Program-made: the position numbers and the translations under genes
Part shown: in pieces, positions 7,282 to 14,599 of the stretch
Layout of the letters: every line of letters begins with the position of its first letter
How positions within the stretch are numbered: the stretch's first letter is position 1
From: a virus
Direction: 5' to 3' (one strand)
Length of the DNA: 38,524 bases
Virus record (IMG/VR): IMGVR_UViG_3300017963_000468
Coordinates: 1 to 38,524 of that record
The notes under the pieces: generated by a model
What the model saw: only the letters and a program-made list of their open reading frames with translations
Told to the model about the DNA's origin: nothing
Database searches by the model: none

Positions 7282-7781
7282 TGGCGCGTTTCCCCTCACG
7301 CTCGACGCTGCTCGGTGGCGCTGCCCCGGTCTCACGGCCGGCGGACCAGCGGGATCCGTTCCCGATCTACACGCTGCTCAAGAACGCGGGTCTGTCCCAA
7401 GAGGACATCCTGGAGGTGGGCGACGAACTGCTTGCGTGCATCCGGAAGAGGATCCGCGACAAGGCGCTCACGGACGACGCCGACCAGGCGCGGCGCTACC
7501 TCAACGACCCCGACTACCGCGCCGAGGTCAACAAGCTGATCGTGGCCGAGGAGATCGCGCGCTTCGACTTCAGCCACTCCGAGCTGAGGAAGATCGACCA
7601 GGGCCTCAACATCGGTCTCACCGAGCCCGAGCCCAAGAAGCCGGCCGTGGCTCGCACCATCGGCCCGCGGGGCCCCGAGGAGTTCACCATCCTCGAACGC
7701 CCTGCGCCTGGCGAGGTGGGCCCGGTCGTCATCAAGAGCAAGAAGGACGGGCGCGTCCATCGAGACGGCGTCCGTCGCTGA
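7281..7781 (+). CDS. Hypothetical head-region protein (166 aa)
   Basis: The ATG at 7281 overlaps the preceding stop (TGATG); a GTG one codon earlier is also possible. The centre is helical and charged (EDILEVGDELLACIRKRIRDK), and the C-terminus is extended and basic with prolines. No domain is recognised. It lies between the portal and the scaffold, where adaptor or minor head proteins can occur. The 132 bases after it hold only a weak hairpin (GCGCC/GGCGC near 7787) and the scaffold ribosome binding site. Confidence 0.6.
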   Translation: MARFPSRSTLLGGAAPVSRPADQRDPFPIYTLLKNAGLSQEDILEVGDELLACIRKRIRDKALTDDADQARRYLNDPDYRAEVNKLIVAEEIARFDFSHSELRKIDQGLNIGLTEPEPKKPAVARTIGPRGPEEFTILERPAPGEVGPVVIKSKKDGRVHRDGVRR

Positions 7782-7913
7782 TCTTTCGGCGCCATTCCGG
7801 CGCGTGTCGCGCTTCGTGCGCGAGTACGGTGGCCCCGCACCGCAACCCTGGGGGTTCCGCAACTACAAGGGTGCCCGAACCCGAGCCCAAGGCTCGAATC
7901 GGGGGAGGACGAC

Positions 7914-8735
7914 ATGCCGCCTTTCGACGAGGAGCAACAGAAAGAGATCAAGGAGCTGGTGAGGGGGACGCTGGGCCTGGAGGAGGACCAGACGCTCGGC
8001 GACGTCCTGAAGGGTCAGGTCAACGACGCGCTCAACGGCTACGACAAGCGCCAGAAGCGGGAGCGCAAGGAGGCGGACGAGAAGCTCGACGAGCGCCTCC
8101 AGGGGTTGACCGAGGCCGTCGAGAAGGGCGCGAAGGGCCCCAAGGGTGACGACCCCGACCTCGACGACCCCGACGCCGAGATCGACGTGAAGAAGCTCCC
8201 GCCGGCTCTGCGGGCCTTCATGGACCGCCAGGGCAAGCAGATGGAGAAGCTCACGAAGCAGGTGGAGACCGAACGGATGGCCCGCGAGGAAGCGCAGGCC
8301 AAGGCCGACGACGCCGAGGAGAAGCGCGCAGCGCAGGCTCTCCGCGACGCCATCCGCACCACCTCGCTCGACAAGGATGCGGTGGGCGTCGAGTTCGACT
8401 TGACCATGTCCGAGGTGATGATCGAGCACCTCTTCCCGAAGGTGAGGAAGAGCGAGACCGGCGACGGCTACGAGATGCAGGTCGGCGTCGAGGACGTCAC
8501 GAACGAGCCGATCTACAAGCCGCTCGCCGAGGGCCTGAAGAGCTTCGGCGGCACGACGGTCGGCAAGCGCTTCCAGGTTCCGGTCAAGGGCCAGGGGCCG
8601 GCCAAACCCCAGGGCGAGAAGGGGAAGACCGGCGACCTGATCCCGGCCGCCGAGGTGGTCAGCGGCAATATGACCCCGGCGCAGATCCGGGAGGCCTCCA
8701 ACAAGGGGTCGATTGAACTCGAAGGGGCGCAGTAG
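7914..8735 (+). CDS. Probable capsid scaffold protein
   Basis: 273 aa, very rich in Lys, Glu, Asp and Gln with long predicted coiled coils. Residues 6-75 contain EEQQKEIKELV and KRQKRERKEADEKLDERLQ; residues 105-145 contain a second coil with KQMEKLTKQVETERMAREEAQ. This composition, the size and the place directly before the coat gene are typical of scaffold proteins, which fill the prohead and guide coat assembly. A GGGGGAGG ribosome binding site precedes the ATG. No protease motif is present within it. The C-terminal basic/Gly-rich part could bind coat protein. Confidence 0.75.
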   Translation: MPPFDEEQQKEIKELVRGTLGLEEDQTLGDVLKGQVNDALNGYDKRQKRERKEADEKLDERLQGLTEAVEKGAKGPKGDDPDLDDPDAEIDVKKLPPALRAFMDRQGKQMEKLTKQVETERMAREEAQAKADDAEEKRAAQALRDAIRTTSLDKDAVGVEFDLTMSEVMIEHLFPKVRKSETGDGYEMQVGVEDVTNEPIYKPLAEGLKSFGGTTVGKRFQVPVKGQGPAKPQGEKGKTGDLIPAAEVVSGNMTPAQIREASNKGSIELEGAQ

Positions 8736-8741
8736 TAGAGG

Positions 8742-8758
8742 ATCCCGATGGTCGGGAT
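8742..8758 (+). other. Small hairpin between scaffold and coat genes
   Basis: ATCCCGA and TCGGGAT form a perfect 7-bp stem with a 3-base loop. No T-tract follows, so it does not look like a complete terminator. It may be a processing or stabilising element for the coat mRNA. The coat gene has its own strong AAGGAGAAGG ribosome binding site just downstream. Confidence 0.45.
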
Positions 8759-8795
8759 GATCCCTCGGCTGCGCGATTGACAAGGAGAAGGAAAG

Positions 8796-9698
8796 ATGGC
8801 CGAGGGTATCATCACTGGCGCGAACAACGCCAGCGCCATCGCGACGGTCGTGGCAGCCAAGACGCTCCCTCCGCTCCGTGCGGAGACGTGCGCCTGGGGC
8901 ATCGCGACCATGGACTACGAGGACGAGGTTCGTCAGTTCGGGAGCCAGGTGGACATCCCGATCCCGGCCGAGTTCACCACGAACCTCATGGCCGACGGTG
9001 GGACCGTGACGCGCCAGGCGAACAACCTGGGCAACGCCTCGCTGGCCCTCAACCGGCACCGCGAGCTGACGTGGGAGCACACCGACGTCAACAAGGCCTA
9101 CGCGAGCCCGAACCTGGAGAACTGCTCCGCGGGCCAGGCCATCGCGAACTTCGCCGAGGACATGGACGAGGACCTGCTCTCGGTCTACGCCTCCTTCACC
9201 GGCACGGCGGTCGGCGCCTACAATACGGCGCTCACCGAGGCGGTGATCGACGCAGCCGAGACGGGGCTCTTCGACCAGCGCGTTCCCGGCAGGGACCGGA
9301 AGAGCCTGGTCGTGACGGGCACGGGCTACTCGAACCTGCGGCTGATCCCCCGCTTCACGGAGGCCGACAAGCGCGGCAGCGGTGACGCTGCGGCGGCTCG
9401 GCTGATGGGTCAGCTCAAGGGCTTCGACGTCTACCGCGCGCAGAAGTGCAACGTGACGTCGAGCACGAACCGCCACGGTCTGGCGCTGGGTCCGGCGGCT
9501 CTGCTGGGCGCCGTTCGCAACCTGGGCACGGACGGGAACGGCCTGGGTGTCGTTCAGGTCGAGATGCAGGAGGACGGGGTCACGATCCGGATGACCATGT
9601 CCTACGACCACCCGGTTCTCGGGCGCATGACGACCATCGACACGCTCTACGGCTACGTCTGTGGCCGGACTCTCCACGGGATCGAGGTGAAGCACTAG
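8796..9698 (+). CDS. Major capsid (coat) protein, P22-like
   Basis: 300 aa with a strong AAGGAGAAGG ribosome binding site, as expected for the most abundant virion protein. The pattern fits the P22-type coat family with the HK97 fold: an early VDIPIPAEFTT segment, an alpha/beta body with DQRVPGRDRKSLVVTG, and a C-terminal VTIRMTMSYDHPVLGRMTTI followed by DTLYGYVCGRTLHGIEV. No cleavable N-terminal delta domain is evident, which agrees with the separate scaffold gene upstream. A strong terminator-like hairpin follows the gene. Confidence 0.87.
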   Translation: MAEGIITGANNASAIATVVAAKTLPPLRAETCAWGIATMDYEDEVRQFGSQVDIPIPAEFTTNLMADGGTVTRQANNLGNASLALNRHRELTWEHTDVNKAYASPNLENCSAGQAIANFAEDMDEDLLSVYASFTGTAVGAYNTALTEAVIDAAETGLFDQRVPGRDRKSLVVTGTGYSNLRLIPRFTEADKRGSGDAAAARLMGQLKGFDVYRAQKCNVTSSTNRHGLALGPAALLGAVRNLGTDGNGLGVVQVEMQEDGVTIRMTMSYDHPVLGRMTTIDTLYGYVCGRTLHGIEVKH

Positions 9699-9738
9699 CC
9701 CACCGCGGCTCGCTTGCTTCGCCTTCTGGCCCCGTTCA

Positions 9739-9777
9739 GGGCCCGAGGTGCCTCCTCACCTCGGGCCCCTTCGATTT
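9739..9777 (+). terminator. Strong hairpin terminator after coat gene
   Basis: GGGCCCGAGGTG (9739-9750) pairs perfectly with CACCTCGGGCCC (9757-9768) across a 6-base loop, followed by CTTCGATTT. The 12-bp GC-rich stem is the strongest in the window. It would limit read-through from the highly expressed coat gene into the next gene, as is common in phages. Confidence 0.75.
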
Positions 9778-9780
9778 CCC

Positions 9781-9800
9781 GCGTCACGCATAGGTGACGC
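9781..9800 (+). other. Second hairpin downstream of coat gene
   Basis: GCGTCAC and GTGACGC form a 7-bp perfect stem with the 6-base loop GCATAG, directly after the coat terminator and 36 bases before the next start. It might be part of a tandem terminator or the 5' end of the next transcript. No promoter was convincing between them. Confidence 0.5.
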
Positions 9801-9835
9801 TTGCCTCCAGACCCCCATGAACAGGAGAGAACCCC

Positions 9836-10657
9836 ATGCCGTCGAGTCAGACCCGGGTCCACGACCTGGAAAGGAAGATCCACGAACTGGAGGTCCGCGA
9901 GCAGAGCCAGGGCCTCAGCGTCGAGAGCGACCTCCAACTCCGCTTCCTGCGGAAGTGGCGGGAGCTGGCCGGCCAGGACGTCGTGCTGGTGATCCGCCCC
10001 CGCGGTGTGATCGAGCGGCCGGGCGAGAAGGCGAAGGCCCGGATGGTCGAGGTCCACGACCAGGTGGCCGCCGACTACCTCGTGCTCGGGCCGCGGCGCG
10101 GCGAGGTCTGCCGCCTCGCGACAGAGAAAGAGAAGAAGCTCTTCCGGGAGTACGAGCAGGCGAACCAGGACGCGCACCGGAAGCGGATCGCAGGTGCCCA
10201 GGCGCGCACGGCGGTCGAGGGTGTCAACGCACTCCTCGGTCAGCTCGCCTCGGCTGCCCAGGGAGGCGCTCCCGAGCAGGCGACCCCGGTTCCGCCGCCC
10301 CAGGTGGAGGTGGGCCCGTCGGCCGAGGAAGAGGCGGCCGATCTCGTCCCCGAGGTGGGCGCGGACGCTTCGGAGGAGGAGAGCAAGGAGCCGGCGCCGG
10401 CCGACGCCGGTCTGGACCCCGACATGGCGAAGCTCGGGGCACCGAAGCACGTCAAGGCGCTGATCGAGGCCGGCTACTCGCAGGTCGAGCAGGTCGCCGA
10501 GGCGGACCCCGCGAAGCTCACCGAGATCCACGGCATCGGCCCGGCCACGGCCTCGAAGCTCATGGTCGAGGCGGCGGAGATCGTCGCGGCGCGCGGGGAT
10601 GACACCGAGGGCGGTGGAGAGGCGGAGGCCAGCGACGCCAGCGACGCCAAGGAGTAG
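9836..10657 (+). CDS. Head-region protein with C-terminal helix-hairpin-helix
   Basis: 273 aa with an AGGAGAG ribosome binding site. Residues 7-60 are helical and charged. A middle region of about 70 residues is Ala/Pro/Glu-rich and likely disordered (about 140-205). Residues 208-250 look like a helix-hairpin-helix pair: VKALIEAGYSQVEQVAEA, then ADPAKLTEIHGIGPATASKL and a closing helix. This resembles HhH domains of Rad51/RNA-polymerase-alpha type proteins, with the GIGPATA hairpin that contacts the DNA backbone. The tail is acidic. A DNA-binding module beside the coat gene could mean an internal head protein or a link to packaged DNA (inference). Confidence 0.7.
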   Translation: MPSSQTRVHDLERKIHELEVREQSQGLSVESDLQLRFLRKWRELAGQDVVLVIRPRGVIERPGEKAKARMVEVHDQVAADYLVLGPRRGEVCRLATEKEKKLFREYEQANQDAHRKRIAGAQARTAVEGVNALLGQLASAAQGGAPEQATPVPPPQVEVGPSAEEEAADLVPEVGADASEEESKEPAPADAGLDPDMAKLGAPKHVKALIEAGYSQVEQVAEADPAKLTEIHGIGPATASKLMVEAAEIVAARGDDTEGGGEAEASDASDAKE

Positions 10658-10660
10658 CCG

Positions 10661-11038
10661 ATGGCGCTCACGGACGCCGAGACGCACCAGGTCTACGAGA
10701 TCCTCGGCGTCCCCGAAGCGGATAGCGTCCTGAACCTGAACGCCGACTACGGCACGGGCTCGCGCTTCGAGAACTTCGCGATCACGACGGCGAAGACCGC
10801 GATCGACGCGATCCTGGCGGGCCTCAGCGCGGCCCTGGAGGCGCGGCTCCGCGAGCTGCTCGTGCAGTGGAGCACGGTCTCGACGTCGGCGACGCGACTC
10901 AGGGCCAACACCGCGAACCAGGGGGTCGAACGCGACCCCCGCAACATCCGCAACCTGATCCGGGCGCGCGTGAAGACGATCGTCCCGGTTCTGATCGAGG
11001 CACAAGAAGGCTCCGGCGGGTCCATCCCGCTCGGGTAA
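10661..11038 (+). CDS. Hypothetical helical head-connector candidate (125 aa)
   Basis: AAGGAG lies before the ATG, inside the end of the upstream gene. The protein is mainly helical, with a long amphipathic helix in residues 45-75 (AIDAILAGLSAALEARLREL). The C-terminal part has NIRNLIRARVKTIVP. Size and place fit an adaptor or connector protein, but no family is recognised. It is soluble and cysteine-free. Confidence 0.6.
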   Translation: MALTDAETHQVYEILGVPEADSVLNLNADYGTGSRFENFAITTAKTAIDAILAGLSAALEARLRELLVQWSTVSTSATRLRANTANQGVERDPRNIRNLIRARVKTIVPVLIEAQEGSGGSIPLG

Positions 11039-11056
11039 AGAAAAGGAGAGAACGAC

Positions 11057-11368
11057 ATGGCCGCAGGGGATGTGACGGTCAACAGCAAGGATGTCTTCGG
11101 CACGCTGACGATGGTCCGCGGCACGATGGAGTACGGCACGGCCGCGAGCGGTGGCATCGCCCTCGCCTCGGGCTCGGAGAAGTTCGGGCTGAGCACCGTC
11201 TACTCGGTGCTCTTCGAGAAGACCTCGGGCTACGAGTTCGCCTACGACAAGGTGAACGACAAGGTCCTGGCGTACCAGAGCGCGGGCTCGGCCGCGGCGA
11301 TGGCCGAGGTGACCTCCGGGGATCTCTCGGCGCAGGTGCCCAGCTTCGTCGTGTTCGGGCGCGAGTAG
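11057..11368 (+). CDS. Small structural protein (103 aa)
   Basis: A clear AAAAGGAGAG ribosome binding site precedes the ATG. The sequence is Gly/Ala/Ser-rich with short strands and the phrase KTSGYEFAYDKVNDKVLAY, a pattern seen in small virion proteins of many uncultured tailed phages. The C-terminus QVPSFVVFGRE completes a strand. Its role is probably a decoration or neck component; this is inference from context. Confidence 0.6.
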   Translation: MAAGDVTVNSKDVFGTLTMVRGTMEYGTAASGGIALASGSEKFGLSTVYSVLFEKTSGYEFAYDKVNDKVLAYQSAGSAAAMAEVTSGDLSAQVPSFVVFGRE

Positions 11369-11374
11369 CCTCGC

Positions 11375-11719
11375 GTGTCGGGCAAGCCCGTCCTGACCCT
11401 GCTCGACGTCGCCGAAGCGACGACGTCGGGCGTGGGTCCGAGCCTCCCGATCAGTGGCCTGGAGAACTTCGCCGGGGAGCTGCGGGCGGTGGAAGACGTC
11501 GCCGGCACCTCCCTCGACGTGGTGATCGAGGACTCCTTCGATGGCGGTGCGACCTGGAACGACTGGATCGTCTTCACCACGCTCGCGACCACCGGGAACG
11601 AGATAAAGGCGATGACCCAGCTCAACCGCACATGCGGCCCGCTGATCCGTGCCAAGTACACGATCGTCGGCGGGACCTGGTCGTTCACGTTGAGGCTCGC
11701 CGCGGACGTGAAGCAGTAG
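11375..11719 (+). CDS. Small beta-sandwich structural protein (114 aa)
   Basis: The GTG at 11375 lies six bases after the upstream stop. The sequence shows strand-turn-strand repeats (SLDVVIEDSFDGGATWNDWIVF, then FTTLATTGNEIKAM) and ends in GTWSFTLRLAADVKQ. The SxDGGxTW signature is typical of jelly-roll or Ig-like virion proteins that average a signal over a surface. It is probably a decoration protein working with its upstream neighbour. The exact family is not recognised. Confidence 0.6.
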   Translation: MSGKPVLTLLDVAEATTSGVGPSLPISGLENFAGELRAVEDVAGTSLDVVIEDSFDGGATWNDWIVFTTLATTGNEIKAMTQLNRTCGPLIRAKYTIVGGTWSFTLRLAADVKQ

Positions 11720-11739
11720 GCCGCGACAGGTAGGTCCCC

Positions 11740-13182
11740 ATGCCGGAAGTGCTCGCGAGCACGCTGTCCCGCGAGCACGCGCTCGAACTCGTCCGCATCG
11801 AGCAGGACGAGATCAAGCGGCTGCGGCGGACCTACGAGCAGGCTCGCAAGGAGATCCTTGCCCGCCTCGTGGACACCCGGGCCGAGACGTTCACGGCCCA
11901 GCAGCTTCGATCCGTCCAGGTGCAGGTCGAGACCGGCCTGCGCGAGATGGTCAAGAAGCTCCGGGACGACACGTCCGGCCAGGTCGACTCGCTCCTGGAG
12001 CAGAGCATCGAGCAGACGCTCGCCGAGATCGGCTACTGGGAGCGGACGTTCCGCGGGGCGGCGACGCAGCGGATCCGGGCGTCTGCGGCGCGGCGAGTGC
12101 TCAAGCCACGCGCGCTGCTGCTCCACCAGTACGACACCTCGATCAACGCCTACGGGCTGAACCTGATCTCCGAGGTCCAGGGTCGGCTCGGCGTCCACCT
12201 GGTCAGGAACTCCTCGTGGCGGGAGATGTCGCTCGACATCGCCGGCCGGCTGGACACGAACGCGATCCAGGGCGCCCGCTGGCGAGCTGAGCGGATCGCC
12301 CGGACCGAGATGGTCGACGTCCTCAGCCTGGGGAACATGACGGCGCTCGAAGAGGCCGCGGCCGATCTTCCCGGGCTCATGGGCCAGTGGGACGCGACCG
12401 TCGACAAGCGGTCGAGCTACATCTGCCTCGAACTCAACGGGCGGATCCGGCGCATCGGCGAGCCCTTCACGACCTACCGGGGCCGGCCGATCGTCAGGCC
12501 TCCGGCGATCCCGAACTGCCGGAGCCGGCTGGTCCCCTGGCATCAGGACTGGGCCGACCTGGACCCCTCGGTGAAGCCGAGGGGCGCCCCGAAGCCCGTC
12601 ACACGGAAGCACCGACCGGGCCCGAAGCCGAAGCCGGCCGAGAAGAAGCCGCGCCGCCGCAAGACGAACAAGCAACGGCTCGCCGAGTCCCTGCGCCGCG
12701 AGGAGCAGGAGATCCGCAACCGCCGCACCGAGTTCGGGGTGCTCTTCGATCCCGACGGCACGGTGGTCTTGAAGAAGACGAGCCGGCAGCGGAGCTACAT
12801 CAGGTTCTACGAGGACGAGCTGAGGCAGTTCAGGGGGCGGGTCTTCACTCACAACCACCCCAGCGGCAGCGCGTTTTCGATCCAAGACCTGTCCGTCGCG
12901 GCCGAATATGGCCTCGCAGAGATGCGGGTTGCTGGCTCGCGCGGCCACGCCTACTCCATCAGGCCGCGGCCCGATCGGCCGTGGTCGAAGCGGTTTTTCG
13001 ACGAGGCCATCGAGCCCTCGTTTCAGCGCCACTCGAAGGAGATACAGCGCCTCAACTGGAAGCGGATCCGGACGGGCAAGCTGAGCACGAGCGACGCGAA
13101 CCTGGAGCACTACCACCAGGTCTGGACCCGGGTGGCTCGTGAGGTGGGCATGGTATACTCCCGGCGGAAGGTGCCGAAATGA
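11740..13182 (+). CDS. MuF-type head protein fused to JAB/RadC-like domain
   Basis: 480 aa. Residues 1-125 are long helices. Residues 160-270 carry the MuF/SPP1-gp7 signature: WRAERIARTEMVDV (181-194), a middle part with CLELNGR, then PPAIPNCRSRLVPW (254-267), the variant form of the PPxHPNCRC motif. A Lys/Pro/Arg linker (280-310) leads to a C-terminal domain with FTHNHPSGSAFSIQDL (369-384). This resembles the metal site of JAB/MPN proteins such as RadC (H371, H373, S380, D383). Minor head proteins of this family sit near the portal, and C-terminal fusions to enzymes or toxins are known. Whether this domain is an active peptidase is not shown. Confidence 0.83.
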   Translation: MPEVLASTLSREHALELVRIEQDEIKRLRRTYEQARKEILARLVDTRAETFTAQQLRSVQVQVETGLREMVKKLRDDTSGQVDSLLEQSIEQTLAEIGYWERTFRGAATQRIRASAARRVLKPRALLLHQYDTSINAYGLNLISEVQGRLGVHLVRNSSWREMSLDIAGRLDTNAIQGARWRAERIARTEMVDVLSLGNMTALEEAAADLPGLMGQWDATVDKRSSYICLELNGRIRRIGEPFTTYRGRPIVRPPAIPNCRSRLVPWHQDWADLDPSVKPRGAPKPVTRKHRPGPKPKPAEKKPRRRKTNKQRLAESLRREEQEIRNRRTEFGVLFDPDGTVVLKKTSRQRSYIRFYEDELRQFRGRVFTHNHPSGSAFSIQDLSVAAEYGLAEMRVAGSRGHAYSIRPRPDRPWSKRFFDEAIEPSFQRHSKEIQRLNWKRIRTGKLSTSDANLEHYHQVWTRVAREVGMVYSRRKVPK

Positions 13183-13346
13183 CCGGAGAGCGCAGGAAGC
13201 CGGGCGCGATCCCTCCGCATCCGCCCGCCGAGGTGCCTGCCGTGAAGGACGGCGCCGTCGATCTCGACAAGGGCAGCGAGGACTGGACGCGCCAGCTCTA
13301 CGGTCTTGCGCCGATCGAGACCGAGGAGGAGGAGACCGAGAGGTGA
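13179..13346 (+). CDS. Small acidic protein at head of tether cluster (55 aa)
   Basis: The ATG forms an ATGA overlap with the MuF gene stop, and its own TGA overlaps the next GTG (GTGA). The protein begins MTGERRKPGAIPPHPP and ends with a run of glutamates (ETEEEETER), with one tryptophan segment (SEDWTRQLYG) in the middle. It is likely disordered. It has no recognised family. Coupling at both ends makes it a plausible real gene that links MuF translation to the tethered genes downstream. Confidence 0.55.
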   Translation: MTGERRKPGAIPPHPPAEVPAVKDGAVDLDKGSEDWTRQLYGLAPIETEEEETER

Positions 13347-13816
13347 CCCGGCGCGCGTTTCTCTGGGCGCTCGCGGCCATCACCGGCTTCTTCGCCGGGC
13401 TATGGCCGAAGGCGGGCGCCGAGGCCGCGCAGTCTTCCGCGGTGGCCGCAGACGTCTCTGTCGCGTCCGGTGCCTGGGAGCGGCGCTGCGTCGTTGACTA
13501 CCTGAAGGAGTCGATCGCGTCGGCGCTGGCGCCCTTGCAGTACAGGCCCTTCAGCGCCTCGCTCGTGAAGTCGACGTGCGAGGACGTGCTCGATCGGCAG
13601 GTCGCGCTCGGGTTCCTGCCGAGCCAGCAGGATCTCAACGGCGGCGGCGAGCAGCCGCAGCTCAAGCCCTATCACGTCGAGGTGGCTCCTCTCGGGGGGA
13701 GCGAGGTGCCTGGGGACGTCCGGGTCGACATCGGCCTTCGCGTCTTCCCGAGGATGGAGTGCATCGCGCTCAGGGTCGAGTGGGAAAGAGCAGAGGTGCG
13801 GCATGACCCGGCGTAG
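13343..13816 (+). CDS. Tat/membrane-leader protein with sheath C-terminal domain
   Basis: The GTG at 13343 gives 157 aa. Residues 1-30 are a Tat-like leader: TRRAFLW (twin arginine), a hydrophobic core to GFFAGLW, and a possible AxA cleavage region (AGAEAAQ). Residues 48-151 align with the last ~115 residues of the tail sheath at 16501-18054. Shared features in order are DYL, LAxLQ/LAPLQ, LDxQ, PSxxDLN, PxLxPY, the A-L pair, VRxF/LRVF with M three residues later, and I(V/A)LRxE. So this is a leader-bearing, truncated paralogue of the sheath domain. Whether it crosses the membrane is not shown. A decoy, an assembly aid or an exclusion factor are all possible. Confidence 0.75.
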   Translation: MTRRAFLWALAAITGFFAGLWPKAGAEAAQSSAVAADVSVASGAWERRCVVDYLKESIASALAPLQYRPFSASLVKSTCEDVLDRQVALGFLPSQQDLNGGGEQPQLKPYHVEVAPLGGSEVPGDVRVDIGLRVFPRMECIALRVEWERAEVRHDPA

Positions 13817-14213
13817 CTTCTTCCGGATCCTGGGCGGGCTCGTGCTCGCAGCGCTCGGGTTCTTCGCGGGGCGCAGGGTCGAGGAAGCATCTTGGCGGGC
13901 CGGTGTTATCGCGAAAACCGAGATGGTGGCCGCCGTGAACGCGGCGGAGAAGGGGCTTCTCGATCACTATCCGGTTCCGCCCCCGTGGCATCCGAACTGC
14001 CGGTGTGTGCTCAAGGAACCGGTCACCTGGTACTACGTCTACACGACGCCGGGGCAGGGGCCGATCATCTTGCCGAAGCTGAAGGAGACGCCACTCCCCG
14101 ATGGCTGGCGCTTCGAGGGTGCCTTCCATAACGATGCCAGCCGCGACACCGTGGGCTTCGTGCGGCCCGGGAAGTTCCCCGAGTGGATCGAGTTCGAGGG
14201 GCGCATCTCGTGA
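13803..14213 (+). CDS. Tat/membrane-leader protein with MuF-like fragment
   Basis: 136 aa; the ATG lies 14 bases inside the previous gene. The leader MTRRSFF, a hydrophobic stretch and GFFAG mirrors the leader of the gene before it. The part after it matches the MuF signature of the protein at 11740-13182: here ASWRAGVIAKTEMVAAV, there ARWRAERIARTEMVDV. PPPWHPNCRCVL follows after a much shorter spacer, so the middle of the MuF domain is missing. Residues 75-136 are unrelated to the MuF protein and beta-rich. No clear signal peptidase site follows the leader, so it may remain as an anchor. Confidence 0.75.
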   Translation: MTRRSFFRILGGLVLAALGFFAGRRVEEASWRAGVIAKTEMVAAVNAAEKGLLDHYPVPPPWHPNCRCVLKEPVTWYYVYTTPGQGPIILPKLKETPLPDGWRFEGAFHNDASRDTVGFVRPGKFPEWIEFEGRIS

Positions 14214-14416
14214 GCGCCTGCTCGGTCTGCGGCGAAGACGTGCTCGAAGGAGCGCTTCGCTGCCGGCACTGCGGCGTCCCCTTCGAGGGCCCAAGCAAGC
14301 AGCCACGGCTGAAGCCATACGCGAAGGTCGGCGCAGGCCTTCGACGCACGGAAGACGGGGTCGAGGTCCAGGGCTTCGGGATCTCCTTCGGCTTCGAGCC
14401 AGACGACACCGACTAG
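14210..14416 (+). CDS. Zinc-ribbon small protein (68 aa)
   Basis: The GTG forms a GTGA overlap with the upstream stop. Residues 4-24 hold two CxxC knuckles (CSVCGED and CRHCGVPF), a typical zinc ribbon. The rest has a short beta-rich tail (GVEVQGFGISFGFE) and an acidic end. Partners are unknown. It belongs to the tightly overlapping cluster with the two leader-bearing genes and may act with them. Confidence 0.65.
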   Translation: MSACSVCGEDVLEGALRCRHCGVPFEGPSKQPRLKPYAKVGAGLRRTEDGVEVQGFGISFGFEPDDTD

Positions 14417-14599
14417 AGCTTCTGGGGGGCCGTCGGGACGCGGCAGGCGTCCAGGCGTAGGGGACGTTCCACCGCCCCGGCTTCAGCGCAGTCCCGGGTC
14501 AGCCCCGGCTCGCGCGGTTGTCGGCCGCGGCCTGCCGGGACGTCAAGGGAGCCGGGCTGGGCGCAACCCGGCCGGCGGTTTCTCGGGGAGGGGTGTGCG
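14417..14599 (+). other. 183-base stretch without confident gene
   Basis: No convincing frame or promoter is seen. A GC-rich hairpin (GCCGGG 14551-14556 with CCCGGC 14567-14572) lies near the end, with no clear T-tract. The GGGGAGGGG at about 14585 is the ribosome binding site for the tiny gene that follows. A longer open frame beginning at 14518 is probably a shadow of the frames around it. Confidence 0.4.

Noticed and set aside
8778-8783. TTGACA before the coat gene as a -35 box
   Set aside because: It is only 13 bases before the ATG, too close for a promoter, and no -10 box follows; it is part of the ribosome binding site region.
7863-9695. Long minus-strand open frame opposite scaffold and coat genes
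   Set aside because: Antisense shadow of high-GC codons; the + strand genes have strong ribosome binding sites and family patterns.
9695-11005. Minus-strand open frame of about 436 aa
   Set aside because: Same antisense effect; composition is Arg/Leu/Asp-rich without a domain, and it is opposite the HhH gene.
11242-13383. Very long minus-strand open frame (about 713 aa)
   Set aside because: It lies opposite well-supported structural genes (11057-13346), has Arg/Pro/Leu-rich random composition and no ribosome binding site or motif. Long antisense frames are expected in GC-rich DNA.
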